From assembly GCA_921293015.1 (NCBI GenBank), contig OV121081.1, positions 30,321,158-30,385,157 on the forward strand: 64,000 nt of DNA. The letters are read 5' to 3'. The position numbers and the translations under genes were made by a program. The DNA is from Phorcus lineatus. Taxonomy: Eukaryota; Mollusca; Gastropoda; Trochida; Trochidae. The notes under the pieces are model-generated. The model worked only from the letters and a program-made list of their open reading frames with translations. It was not told the DNA's origin and made no database searches. How positions within the stretch are numbered: position 1 is the first letter of the stretch; each line of letters begins with the position of its first letter. Of this stretch, positions 36,602 to 49,300 are shown one piece after another.

Positions 36602-39600
36602 CTTGGACCTTGCAGTATACAGAGTTTATATTGGACTTTCCGACTGTCGGAAAAAATCTCATCAGATTTCAGAGAGGTCAGAGAGACATTACATTGTTTA
36701 AAGCGCTACACTGTGCAATTATTGCTTTTGCCAGGAAATTTGTGGCAAAGGTTGGTCATTTCCTCAATGAAGGAATTATTTTTTTTAAACTGTCCCCCAT
36801 GATTTTACGGAGAATTCTTTTTTGGGATGAGTAAGATTGACAAGATAAAAGGGATGGTCTGGTTGAATGATATTTCTGTTACAAACATGACTGGATTTAT
36901 TAAATCGACCCAAAAAGAAATGAAGATGATGTATATAATGAATGTTCTCATCATTGGAGATGGGTCCAAAGTTGAATATAAAATATGTGTGCTCATTCTC
37001 ATATATTGGTTAAAAGACATTTTACAATCAAATGATGTCCATTTGTGAACAGGCAGTGGCAATTGTTGTACACAAGATTTTGTATATCTTTTTATTGAGA
37101 TCTGGTGAGTCTGAGTGATATTTTTCATTTGTGCACATGTGCAGCTGCCACCTTTGCCTACCGTCCATTGTTTCAGCATGTCCCAGTACTTTGATGTTTA
37201 CATATGCCTTATTTGTTCACTGTAATACCTGAATAATAAGCTGATCTTTGAATATAAAAAATTTATCACGGATGGCGTTTTTGGTGGATGTTTAATTTGA
37301 CATTTTGTTAGATGTGACAACCATGATTCCCATTAGAGATTTCAAAGCTGCACTAAAGTGTCCTGTAGATAATGATGCATGGTACCCTTGCTGTTAAACT
37401 CCTCTTTTTTTTTTTTAAGAATGGAGTACAGCTTTTAAATATCTTTTTTAGATTTAACAAACCAAAATGGCATATCCTGGGAACAGCCATTTTCTGAAAC
37501 TAGCATAACAGCTTAACTTGAACCAAAGATTTCATTAAAAACCAAATTAAAGTCACAGGCTCACTTTTTCATAATTTTCAGAACTTTGCGTGCATTCTAG
37601 CCCTCAAATTGAAATTCAAAACACCCTGTCTTTCCCTTTTGTTCTACAACAACACTTACCAATCATTTTGCAAATGCCGGGATGTAGAACACATATCATT
37701 TCTCAGCTGAAATTTCAATGAAAATAGCTTATGCATTCCATCTCCAAATACAGAAAGAACTTTAATGGTGAAAACTGGCGGGCACTTGTTTTGCTTGTTG
37801 GCTGAGCTAAATTGGCAGGCGTAAAACTGTAAAATGGGCATAAAAGTATAAATTATTGGAAACACCACAGGAAAAGTGATCATCTTCTTTCTGGCAAGAA
37901 TAATTAGTTCAATTTAGAAGCTTTGCATAAGTGGGCATATGACTTTAATTTGTTCAGTGTTGAAAAATATATCACCAAATATGTTACATAAACATGTCAA
38001 ATATTTTGAATTGAGGATTTTGATTTTTGAGTTTTGTATTTCATCAAAGAGAAACTGTTCCTTTTTTCGGTTTGGATTATCATGTAACAATTTAGTTTAA
38101 TGATGAACATTTGAAGAAATGAAGCTTCATTTCATTATCAGCGACTAGTCACATTGGTAACTTTGGTAAACAATGGAATGATTATGGTCTCTGCATGGTC
38201 TTGTTTTCCTGTTAGAACATTCTGCTTACAGTATTTATTAATCAGGGTATCTTGCTCATAAAAAATGTACGGTTGCATAAAAAAATTCATATGTCATCTT
38301 ATTGAACTTCTCTCCCTACAGTGACGGATGTAATTAATACTATCATTCTACGCTAACATCTGTTTGAACTTGAGCAGTTTCTGAGGTTCAGACAGACTGG
38401 CCAAAATATTGTATCAAAAACTATCTGCCAATTTTCAGCCAATTTTCTTGCATGGAGGGCTTACTTGTTGTCTTGGTGCCATAATTTTGTCACCTTATTG
38501 TGTGACTATGTTCAGTAAAATAAATTCTAGTTTTCCAAAAGCAAACTGAACTGACTAAGGTGATAACTTTTGAACTGGCTTTGCTGATTTCACTTTTATT
38601 GCATCATATCAGGTATCCCCATTTCAGACTAAGAAAGTGCTTGAATTTAATGAGAGGTTAGCATAGGAGGATATGACTTGAAGCTCAGCTACATCTGTGG
38701 AGAGAGAATGATGCATCTTGAAAGCATTGAGTTAAAGTCAACTCATCAAGAATTTTTTATAGAGGCAGATGTCATGAAAAATATATTGAAGTCACCAGGT
38801 TATTATTTTTTCTATTGTTAATATATTCTATTACTTAATGTCTCTATATCTTAGCCATTGGTATCATATATATTATCATATCAATTTGTTGTCGTCTTTT
38901 ATAAGAGATATTTTATCCCTTGCAAGCCATGACTACACTTAATTTATTGTATTGAATTTTTTTGTTGCTATTTTACTTTTCTGGGTAACACATTATATTC
39001 CTTATAATAATTTATTACTATTACCAGTTACTAAATGAAAATTTTGTTTTCAGAAATCAAAATGTTTCATTTGTAATTGATGAGGTTTGTAATTATAATG
39101 TTTTCAATTTGTGTCTCTTGTGATGAAATCAAATTATTAGGTTTATTTTGTTAAAGGTTTGATTCCTATCCACCTAAATCATTACATGTTTTTATCATAC
39201 TTCCTTAAGTTTATTTCTATAAATTTGTTATAATTCTTACAGCAATTTATAAAAATATAATAAAATACTGAAAAATAGATCTGAAACTTATGAAATAATT
39301 TTGTTATTTATGTGTATTCAAAGTCAAAATGATAATGACTTCTGTCATCTTATTCACACATCAAAGAGATGTTTTTTACATTTATTTATTTCACCAAAAG
39401 ACTAGAAGAGTCAAACCTGTCCAAAATGATTTCACTGTGATACATTGTAGCAAATGACTGTGATATATTGTTCTATTGGATAAAAAATAATACATTGTCA
39501 AATTGTTTGTTGTTTTTCTTATATGGACCAGAACTTGCCTCCTCTCAGTTTTGAAAAGACATGTGTATTCTTTTTTGTTCTCTTTATTACAAAAATAGTT

Positions 39601-40273
39601 TTCAGTTAAAGAACAAAAATTCATGTCTGAAGCTGAAGCTTCACATACCAGTTAGACAAGAGAATAAACAAGCCAAGGTCAATGCTATAAGAAAATATCC
39701 TAGATTGTCCATGAATATTAGTAAAAAAAACTAATCATCTGCCAGTCTTTACATATTTATTGAGGAATGAATACTTTCAGTAGTTTTCTAATGATTTTTC
39801 CGATAAGTCGTCTGTTTTCTTCCTAGTCTGTGTCTGCCTTAATTACAACTTCAGTGCAGATTATCTTCTGTTTTTAAAGTGATGTACAAAAATATCTTTA
39901 TTAGTATGAAACAATATTGGTCAAACATAAGCTCTGGTTTGCTTGAGTTATTAGGAAAATAAAGAAACCCACACACCCGAAATTTAATCACTGCAGGTCT
40001 TTGTACCAGTCTAAAATTCCAAACACTGTTATTAATCCTCTTCTGACTTATCTGGGTCTATTGTACCACTGTAGGTTTTGACCTATTATATAAGAATAAA
40101 GTTATGATTGAAACAGGTTTCATATATATACTCAAATCAAACATATTTATACAGGAAAACTAGAGCCATATGCTCTGTAGCTCATCAGCCTTTGTATTGT
40201 TGAAGTTCAAGACTAAGATTTGAGTGATTCCTCCAAATTAGGATTGATTTGCTTCAAAGTAAAATCATCAACA
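36602..40273. other. ABHD8 3' flank and intergenic
   Basis: Contains the third, degenerate copy of the TTAA MITE at 37551-37944. The remainder is AT-rich, with no coding sequence recognised. Confidence 0.5.
37551..37944 (+). mobile_element. TTAA-flanked MITE, copy 3 (degenerate)
   Basis: Starts AGTCACAGGCTCACTTTTTC and ends GCATATGACT, with TTAA at 37547-37550 and 37945-37948. Internal blocks match copies 1 and 2 (TTGCGTGCATTCTAGCCCTC, AATAATTAGTTCA), but about 180 bp is missing and the ORF is destroyed. The orientation is that of copy 2. Confidence 0.8.
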
Positions 40274-42783
40274 TCATCTGCTCTTGTGTCTCCTGTGTGT
40301 GTTGGTCTGAGCTAGAACAGAGGGAGCAAATCTGAAGACAGGTATGATGATTCCAGAAAGGATCACAAACAGTATGAACACGGTAGTGTAGTTCGTCACA
40401 TCTGTGATCCACCCAGTCACCACGGAGAAAGTGAGTTTTCCAAGTACTTCAAGAGTTGCCAGAGTTGTGTAGTGACTGGCTTGTACTGATGGTGGCGCCC
40501 TCTGTGAACACTCCATCATCAAGGTGAAGGTCGCGGTTGTGATGTAGCCACTTATCAGGAGCATCATTAACATCAGACCTGAAACAGGAAGTGGATCGTT
40601 TTTTAATCGTGTTTCTGACAAAGGTCAATCTGGCTGAGTCTAGGACACCTGAAGTTGATCATGAATTTATGTTATTGAAATATTTGGACCCTTGTACGTC
40701 TAATAATGATAAAGTATAACCTTCCCTACTAATAATGGACTGCAAGTATAAAAATTACTGTCATATATAATATATTTTCATTAAACAAGTGATAATGACC
40801 AGGTATCAAATGTGCAAAAACATGTTCAATGTCAACCATTTATACATGCTTCATAAAAACGGAACATGGAAAAGAAGTTGGTATTCCAATAATATCCACC
40901 CAAATAGGGCATAATTGCTTATAGCGTTGTAAAATTTCCAAGAGTCGGTACCATAGTGACATAATTAACAGTTTCATGATGTCATATGTGCAGCAGTATT
41001 ACACTAGTCTAAGTAAGTACAGTTCTCCACTACACATGTACCACATTGCCAAACTGAAAGTTCTTATTGCGCCTCAAACAACTAAATCATAATGGGAATA
41101 CACTTATCTATGCGAGTAGAGAAGGCTTACCAATGATGGCAGGTGTGTACAGGGTGGGTGAGGGAGTCCAGACAGCTATGAGGAGACACAGGACAGCCAG
41201 CACCCCAGTCCTCACCACACTCAGCGTATGCAGCAGCTGCAGGGTCGAACCACTGAAACACATACACTCTCTATCTTCAACTGAAACTTTATTCATTACC
41301 TCAAGATTGTTAAAGCTTGCCTTTCTTCAGTGGAAAATATGTAAGCGGTTTGAAAAAGGCATGCTGGCAACCCTGTGGGAGAAGCAGTGTCTCTGTCGCT
41401 GTCCTAGTCCACAGCCCAACTATCCCCAGTCCATAGCCCTACCGTCCTAGACCACAGCCCAACTGTCCAAGTTCATAGCCCCTCTGTTCCAATCCAATGC
41501 ACGATTTTGCCAGTCCACAGCCCAACAGTCCTAGTCCACAGCCTATTAATACCTATCAAGAGTTATTTTAGTTTATTAAGTTCACCTGTATCTATAGATG
41601 GAGACCCCCGCCAGCACAGACCCACCAATAGAGACCACCTGCCCCACCATCCCTGTCCATAGCCCCACACTGGAGGTAGACACACCCTTGTCCAGGAGGA
41701 ACATCGGTACCATACTCAGAGATCCCTTCTCTCCTGCAACACAATGTGCTCTTTACTTGGTCAGACAAAATATTGACATTCATTTATGAGTGTACCCCGA
41801 CCTGATACTCTAATAGTCTTCATAGTCAGCCTGAGACCTTCATTCAGGAAACCTCATACTCTAATAACCTGCTCTTGATTTGTATCAAACAGGTAATTAG
41901 ATTAACAGTTTACCTGAAAAAAGTAGACTCTTTGAACATTTAACCTTTGGTGACTGAGGATTGCAAAGTATGTTCTGTACATGTTTCAGATCAACATCTA
42001 TAATCTTAGAATTAAAACAAACTTACCAAGCTTATACAATACAACGTAGACTCCAATCCATAGTGTGCCCTCTGTCCTGGCTATTAGTTTGAAATGTTGA
42101 ATCATCCATGAGAACAGATTGTTGCTTTCAACTTGCTGTTGGTTGTTCTCAACTTGTGAGTTTTCAGAATGTGTATCTTTTGAGGAATTCTCCGTTGATT
42201 TGGCTTCTACAACTATCTCTGTTGAATATGGAGACACAGTAGGAATAAATTTCCAAGCAGTCATAACTGCCAGTATATAGATAAATGCTAAACACTGAAA
42301 TAAAATCATCCAGTTCAAGAAGTCACTCAGCCATGTCAGCAACCCTCCTCCAACAACTGCTCCGATTTTATATCCTACGACCTGAGCAGAATTTCCATTG
42401 GCCAGTTCTTTAGAACTGAGAATCTGAATAGCCAGTCCATCGACAGCAATGTCCTGGGTTGAGGTTAGCAGATTAAATAGGAACAAAATGGCTGCTAGTT
42501 CGGTCAAATATTCAGGTCCAGAGAATGAGCCAATCACACATGTCAATGTTAACCCTACCATACTCCAAACAAGCCAGGCCTTCTTAGTGCCAAAGTAATC
42601 AACAAAAGGAGCCCACAATGCTTTGCACATCCACGGTGTTAGTAAAAGCTTGAAGAAGCCTACATTTGATAGCGACATTCCACGACTCCTGAAGAAAACT
42701 GGCAGAAACCATGTCTGTAGACCATATGGAAGTCCTTGGACAAAATAAAGGAATCCAAGAAACAAAATGTTATTCGAAAACAT
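40274..42783 (-). CDS. MFSD3: MFSD3, major facilitator superfamily transporter
   Basis: Coding exons: 42027-42783 (ATG at 42783; the exon begins at acceptor 42804, so there is an upstream non-coding exon), 41586-41733, 41131-41252 and 40274-40578. They join in frame to 443 residues (human 412). The protein is strongly hydrophobic with about twelve membrane segments. Conserved blocks are YFVQGLPYGLQ, LLTPWMCKALWAPFVDYFG, STQDIAVDGLAIQIL, AQVVGYKIGAVVGGG and, near the end, SHYTTLATLEVLGK. A Glu/Ser/Asn-rich loop of roughly 45 residues separates the two halves. The family is related to the acetyl-CoA transporter SLC33A1; the substrate of this protein is not shown by sequence. Confidence 0.93.
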
Positions 42784-42804
42784 CTTGAACAATTTCCTCC
42801 TCCT

Positions 42805-45800
42805 CTGAAAGAAAAGAAATATATTCAAGTTATTAAATTGATTGGCTACAGCAAACCAAAGAAAGGGCAAAGATTTAGGAAATAAGTTATAATAACATCA
42901 ATTTGATATTATAGTATTTCCATTATGTCATTCACATGTTAGGGAACCAACAGAATGGAATATCAAACTTTATTCCGCTTCAAGTATCCATTTGAGTTAT
43001 TTTATTACAACCCTATCTGGACATAATCGTGTAATTTCTTGAAAAAAATTAAATATTTGCGTTTTTGCAACAGGATAAATACATGAATAATGGCTTTGAT
43101 ATAGCTGGTGGCCATATTATTACGTACAGGAGATATAATTCCCATACACTTACATGTTAAATATCTGTTGCAAAAATAATTATTATAGACTATAAAAAGG
43201 TCCCTTTGCTGTCATATTTGGCAGATAGCTTGGAAATCAACTCGGCTACAGTCACATAATTTCCATTGAATTTTCTTATGGTTGTTAAGAAAGTTGCATA
43301 TTATCAAACAATACATAGGCATCATGGTGACCACCAACCAACCAACACAAGAAGTAAAAGATGTTTAAATAAGTGCCATATAACTTATCAATTGGTAGAT
43401 AAAACGAAAGTATGTACATACAGCTGAGATGATTTCCAAGCTGTCTGCAAAATATGACAGTAAAAGGACCATTACTTAATTCATAATAATTATTCTCGCA
43501 ACAGAAAATTAACATGTGGGAAGTATAACACATGTACGTAATGACATTACGTATGTATCTAAGGTTTCTGTTTGTACACTTGATACAAATATTCATTATT
43601 ATAATTTTTCCCACTATCTAAAATTTAGATGGCTTGGAAAAATACATTATTTGTAATGAAGAACATTTAGCATCCCCAAACATACAATTATAAAAACATC
43701 GATATCAATAAATTGAAAAAAAATATAATCAAAAAGTTTTTCATATATTTTTATATAAGGTATGGTGTAACAATATATTATAGATGTGGATCCACAACCA
43801 CCACTACACAAGGGGAAATAAGCCACCCATTATATTTCGATGTTGTGCATTTTCCTTGAAAATGAAAATAAAAAGGAGCAACTGAATGTAATTTTGACGA
43901 TGAACAGAATGAGCATTTGTATAATAGTTCAGACATCATGAGAATTTTAATTCAAAGTTCATAGAATTTATTCGCACGGGCTATGATTTACTTTTTAACT
44001 CAAAGTGAGGGAATATTTGGCTATTCACCTGTTAATATCAGAACGTCCATTCAGTCGGTTCCATGGGCATAAATATACACAGTGCTCATCTACAAATAAC
44101 TCAATGTACCATTATACACATCAGTGTGAAAAAGCTATGCTTCGAAAGCTTAGAAACTAGTGTTGTGTCCATTGACTTGTTTACAGTGGATCGTATTCCG
44201 TGATGAAAGGGCACGTAACTCTTCTTTTACCACTTATTATCTCCCTTAGGTCTTTAGTTCCGAGCTTTGGAAGTTATCTAAAAGGATCTTTATGTTCCTT
44301 TCCAATCTGTCTTTTCTTTGCGAGTAAAACCGTATTTAATCCCTTTTAAGATTGAATTTGTTGAAGTGTAGATTTAGTGATGAATCATGAAGCAATCATC
44401 TCTCTCTCTCTCTCAAATAACATTTTTAATACAAATAGACAACAAACTATATTATGATTGGTGAGCTTTACTTTATTAATATATGTTAGATGTACCATAT
44501 TTTTCTGTTTACAATGTTGAAAATATTATTGCAAATACCGTTCAAACATGGCAAATTGATTTGAAATTTAAATGAATGGTAACAAATGTTTACATCAAGA
44601 AAAACAGTCATAAAAGGACAGTCCTTTCAGGGTATTTTTTATGGAAACAAAATTTGAGTGGACATTCCTGTTTATCCATATGTGTCATTAGTACATTATT
44701 ATAAAACAACAAAGTTGAATCATCTTACTAAGGAAAACAAGTTTGGTTGATAAATAGGAGCGCATACTCTGAAAAAAATCACAACAATGTGAAGCCATTC
44801 ATCGGCACTACAAGTATGAAAATCCTTGCTTCAGCATAACAAGGCATTTTTGATTAGTCTTATCATAAATCATGTGTAATATGGATATTCCGTCCATATA
44901 TACAGTTTATTTTTGTAATTTTATACAATTACTAAAAGTACAGCGCCCTCTTTCATGTCACTTCCCCAAAAAACAACCGATTGCCGATAGGACAGACTTT
45001 TTAATGGCATGTTTTCAAGAGAATAAACAGGTAATTTATTCGAGGTTGAAAATATAAATTGACAAAAATGATCAATGAAACCGGCGTCTAGATGCAATAA
45101 AAATAACAACGACAATGATCCTTAAAAGGTAAATAATACATATGATAAAGTAATGCTGAAGTATGATAACAAGACCGGGATTTATGATCCATTATTATAC
45201 ACAAACATTTCCAAAACAAGAATCAGTGATTGTAATCATACGCAGAGTTAAAATGAATTAATGATGTTCCCCTACAGGGCTCCATCATTGGCTAATTGAA
45301 AGCTTACTGCTAAGCGTCAATACATGTGGTTTAAGTTAAAAATCCACTGAAGTTTTGTTTTTTGACTTTTGCACTTATTCCCAGTAGGCTAGAGAGCAAG
45401 CACAGAAAGTTTGGGAAATGTTGCAAGGCTTCATTAGCCATTGCCATTACTGAATAAAAAGATGGAGATAAATACATACAACTAAAAGCAAAAATTATCT
45501 TGGCTCAGATCCAGTTCACAAAACACTTCTAAATTGTTTCTTACATTTTAATGAAAAATATGATAATTTAGATACCCACAAAAATGGCTTTTGGCTCTGT
45601 ATGAAATGTAAGGAACAGTTTGAAACTAACTTTTTTTGGATATGTATTAGATAAATTTTATTAACCACCCCAGGCCTGGTTTTTATATATGCTTAGTTTT
45701 GTGATTTGAATATGACAGGTAGAACAACAAAGCATAAAGCACATAAATATATGATAAGCATACAAGCAACAAAGAACAACAATAACAATGTCTTATGATG

Positions 45801-46389
45801 CAACACAGGGTTCTGTGTTGTGTATAACAAAAAACTCGATAAAACAATTTAAAGCGTATTCATTTGTATTATAAGAATACAGAATAATTCTCCAAAAATA
45901 TATTAGTTTATAGTTTTACTAAAAAGAGGTCTAGGTATATTGTGCAGTCATTTTCAGTAATAACCACATAGATTCATTCGTAAGATGGTCATGTACAAAA
46001 TTCAAAAGATTAATTGAAAATTTTGAAGTATATTTGAAATTTGATTGATATCATTTCCAATGATAGAACTCATAAATCAATTTCATACCTTAATTGTATT
46101 TCTAAGGTAAAAAAAAATTTTTTCATGAAAATACATTCACAATAAGATAAAGAACTTAGAAGTTCCTTGAAGCAGTCAATAGCTTCAGATATGACTCTGG
46201 ATTCGTGATAGATCCAAAAACAAATGAAATTTAACAGGCGTGGAGATAATCAGCACTTTCAAGAGAGACAATCATTGGCAGTTCTGAAGAAAAGTATAGG
46301 ACGGCTTATTCTCTTTATTTTTCAAATCACACAATGATTAAATGAACACTTACACACAACTAGCATAAAGGATTAGTATCTACAATATG
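42805..46389. other. MFSD3 5' flank and ANKLE1 3' flank
   Basis: AT-rich. It should contain the MFSD3 promoter and non-coding first exon, which I could not place. It contains AAAGGGCACGTAACTC near 44209, a motif resembling one common in mollusc repeats, and a long repeat at 44640-44990 related to 53541-53905. An ANKLE1 polyadenylation signal lies at 46314-46319 on the minus strand. Confidence 0.45.
44640..44990 (+). repeat. Interspersed repeat, copy A
   Basis: Shares ordered blocks with 53541-53905 in the same orientation, for example AAGCCATTCATCGGCACTA, TCATAAATCAT and GGATATTC-GTCCAT. The class is unknown. Confidence 0.75.
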
Positions 46390-49300
46390 TTAACACTTTT
46401 TGATGTCAACAGGGCATATCTGTCTCTCTCCCTCACTGAGGAATATCTGAAGAGCTTTTTTGAGCAGATGAACTCCGACCCTTCGTTTTGTTTTCATTGG
46501 CCAAGTTGAAGCGACTCCATAGTAATCTCCCCTTTTCATGTTGGTCAGTTTGCTTAGTCCTGAAAAGCAAATGGAAATATATCAAAAATTCATTTTTCAT
46601 AAATTTTGATTACATGTTAAATAAATTTACAAATAGCATGAATCATGCATGCCTCTCGCATGTAATTTTTTTGCAAAAATAACCTGTTTCTTTAAGGCAA
46701 AATCAAATTCATAATCATTGTTAACAGATGGAATGTATCATTTTCCCCATGGAAAGCTTAAAATGTAGCAGTCCCAAACAATGGCTTTTATTTAGGCCCT
46801 GCTGCATTTGCCCTCTTCTCTGTGCCAGCTCCTCAGCTTTCTCCACCTTCACTTGGTAGCCCGATCCGAGAAGTTACCAATAGGGAGCTGCACTTGAATT
46901 ATGAATTTTATGAGATGAATGGGTAAAATGGGAATGTCCTTACCAAAAGCCTCCACCATACAGGCTTCCCTGGTGTAAGCTTCAACAGGGATGACGCTCT
47001 GGAAGATATGAAGGGAGACAACCCCGAGCCCTTCCTGCCAGATGTCCAGGATGTGCTGCACCTTTGTACTAACCTGAAACATGTATAAGTGATACATCAA
47101 TGAGCGAGTGTGAGAGTGATTATTCAAATGGCCAATATTTCAGCCATTGGCGGCCTAGTATTAACCCGTAACCATTATTATAAAAGCCTGCTTCATGTCA
47201 GATTGATCTGTGTTACCTCATTAGCTGTTGAATCATTAGGTGACAGAATATTACTAGTTGCTTATTAAAAGGACGTTTTCAGTCAGATGTTTAAAATCTT
47301 TTACAACAACATATTTCGCTGAAGAATTTAATCTTTGCAGAAATCATTTGTTAAAGTAATGTGCTTATTTGAAAAAGATGCCATGTTTGGACAAATCATC
47401 AGTTGGAAAAAGGTTCAGACAACACCATGACAGTAACACTAAGTAACATGGTCTTCAACAATATTTCTCTCTCATCTATTCAATAATGACACCAATTACA
47501 TGTATGAGTCAGTTGTAAAGATGATTCATAACCAATATTGTTCAGAATTGAAGATACCAGACTTTTTTTTTTGCATTTCAAAGAAAATATAATCTTTTGG
47601 TCCATCAGGACTAAAACACCTCCCTCATTCCTAATAATGACCATTTTTAAAGATTATATCAGTCGTTTTGTCAAGATTTAATAGCCCTACAAAGATGTTA
47701 TTTGTGTCCTTACTCCCTAGCCAATGAGGATAGTAAATATTAACCTCCTGGAAAACTTTTCAAAGTTGTTTATCGTATGAAGCTCAATGAGTAAGAGACA
47801 ATGGCTTTATTCTTTATTCTATTCCATACCTTTGGTTTAGGTTTCTGCATCTGTGATATGGCCTCGTAAAGATGACAGTAGGGCCGGGCTCTCTTCCCCT
47901 TTCCCACATAGAAGATGGCGTGGATGAATGCTTTGAAAGTCTCCCCTGCACCTATGCAAATCAATCATATACAGTATGAGCATTCTCTATTCTAAACTGA
48001 AAATTTACAACATTTAAAATATCTAATCAAATATTGTTTTACATCGTCAACTGACTTCCAAATTTTATGAACAATATGCATATCACACAGGTGAAAGAAA
48101 TCCAGTCCCACAACTGGAATAGGCCGAAGGCTCAACATTGCCGATTGCACAAGTAACCTGACCTGCAACCAATCAAGTTTCTCTTTTCATTATGGCTTAC
48201 AAGTGGCCGATGTAGAGAGAGATTTTTAAAAGGTTGGACTGAACTTTGAGGGGAAAGAGCCGTTTACAAAATACATGAGATGTTTGGGTACAGGACCTAA
48301 CAAAAACATTGGACAAGGGCTAACCATTATGAATAACAAAGTACAACAAATTAAAAATCCTATAGATGATACATACTGAGAGTCTTTGCTCGCTGAGGCA
48401 GGTTGCGGGTGACCCTGGGGTCCAGCAGGAGATAGTTAAAAGACGACTTCTGTGTCCCTTCTCTCCAACACCGGCCTGGAGTGTCCTGGAATGAGGCAGC
48501 CATCTTGTCTTCAAGCTCATCAAGACCAGTGAGGTCAAAGTTGCCCTGTAGCGCAGCACACAGGTCGGGCGAATACTCTGGTGAGAACATTGATGACATA
48601 GATACTAAAAGACAACCAGTTGAAAAATCGAGCACATAGGTCTGGTGAATACTTTGTTGACAACATTGACAACATAGATGTTAATAGGCTACCAGTTGAA
48701 AGGGTGAGAACAGACAGTTGGGCTTTTGAAATATTGAAATTGTCTGCTCTGCTTGATAGTTTCATTGAAGGAATTATTTGCAAATGTTAGCTCATGTACC
48801 TGACAATCTAACTCTACTATTTCAAGTTCCATGTTGATCTGATCAGTTATTTTGTTTAACCATTCAGAAAGTTTTCTTTTTACTATGTTAGAGGTTGAAC
48901 GTTTTGGCGGGCATTTTGAAACTTAAACATTTTTTTAAAGAAAGTCATATTGAAAGATAAACTTTGTTATTGTAAAAATGAGTTTAGGTATAGACTTATG
49001 CAGGTTTGAAGCCAATGGCTATACTGATGCATCTCTACTGTAAATACATTGATCATCCATTGAAAAATTTGGTCAAAATTGTAATATTAACAGCTTGAGA
49101 GATTTTAAATGGACAATCTGTAATTCATCAACTCTAACATGATTTTATGAATCTATATCATATATTGAGCGTGACCTGATCCTTCTTAAAAACTATAGTT
49201 AAACTTAAAACTAAATTCATTAAATGATCAATTGAATGAGCAGTCCTCACCTGGCCCATTGAGAGTCAGTTTCATCTTGTTCCTGGGACCAGTGAAGCAT

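Noticed and set aside
41067..41450. 127-codon plus-strand ORF
   Set aside because: Overlaps an MFSD3 exon antisense and shows no family features.
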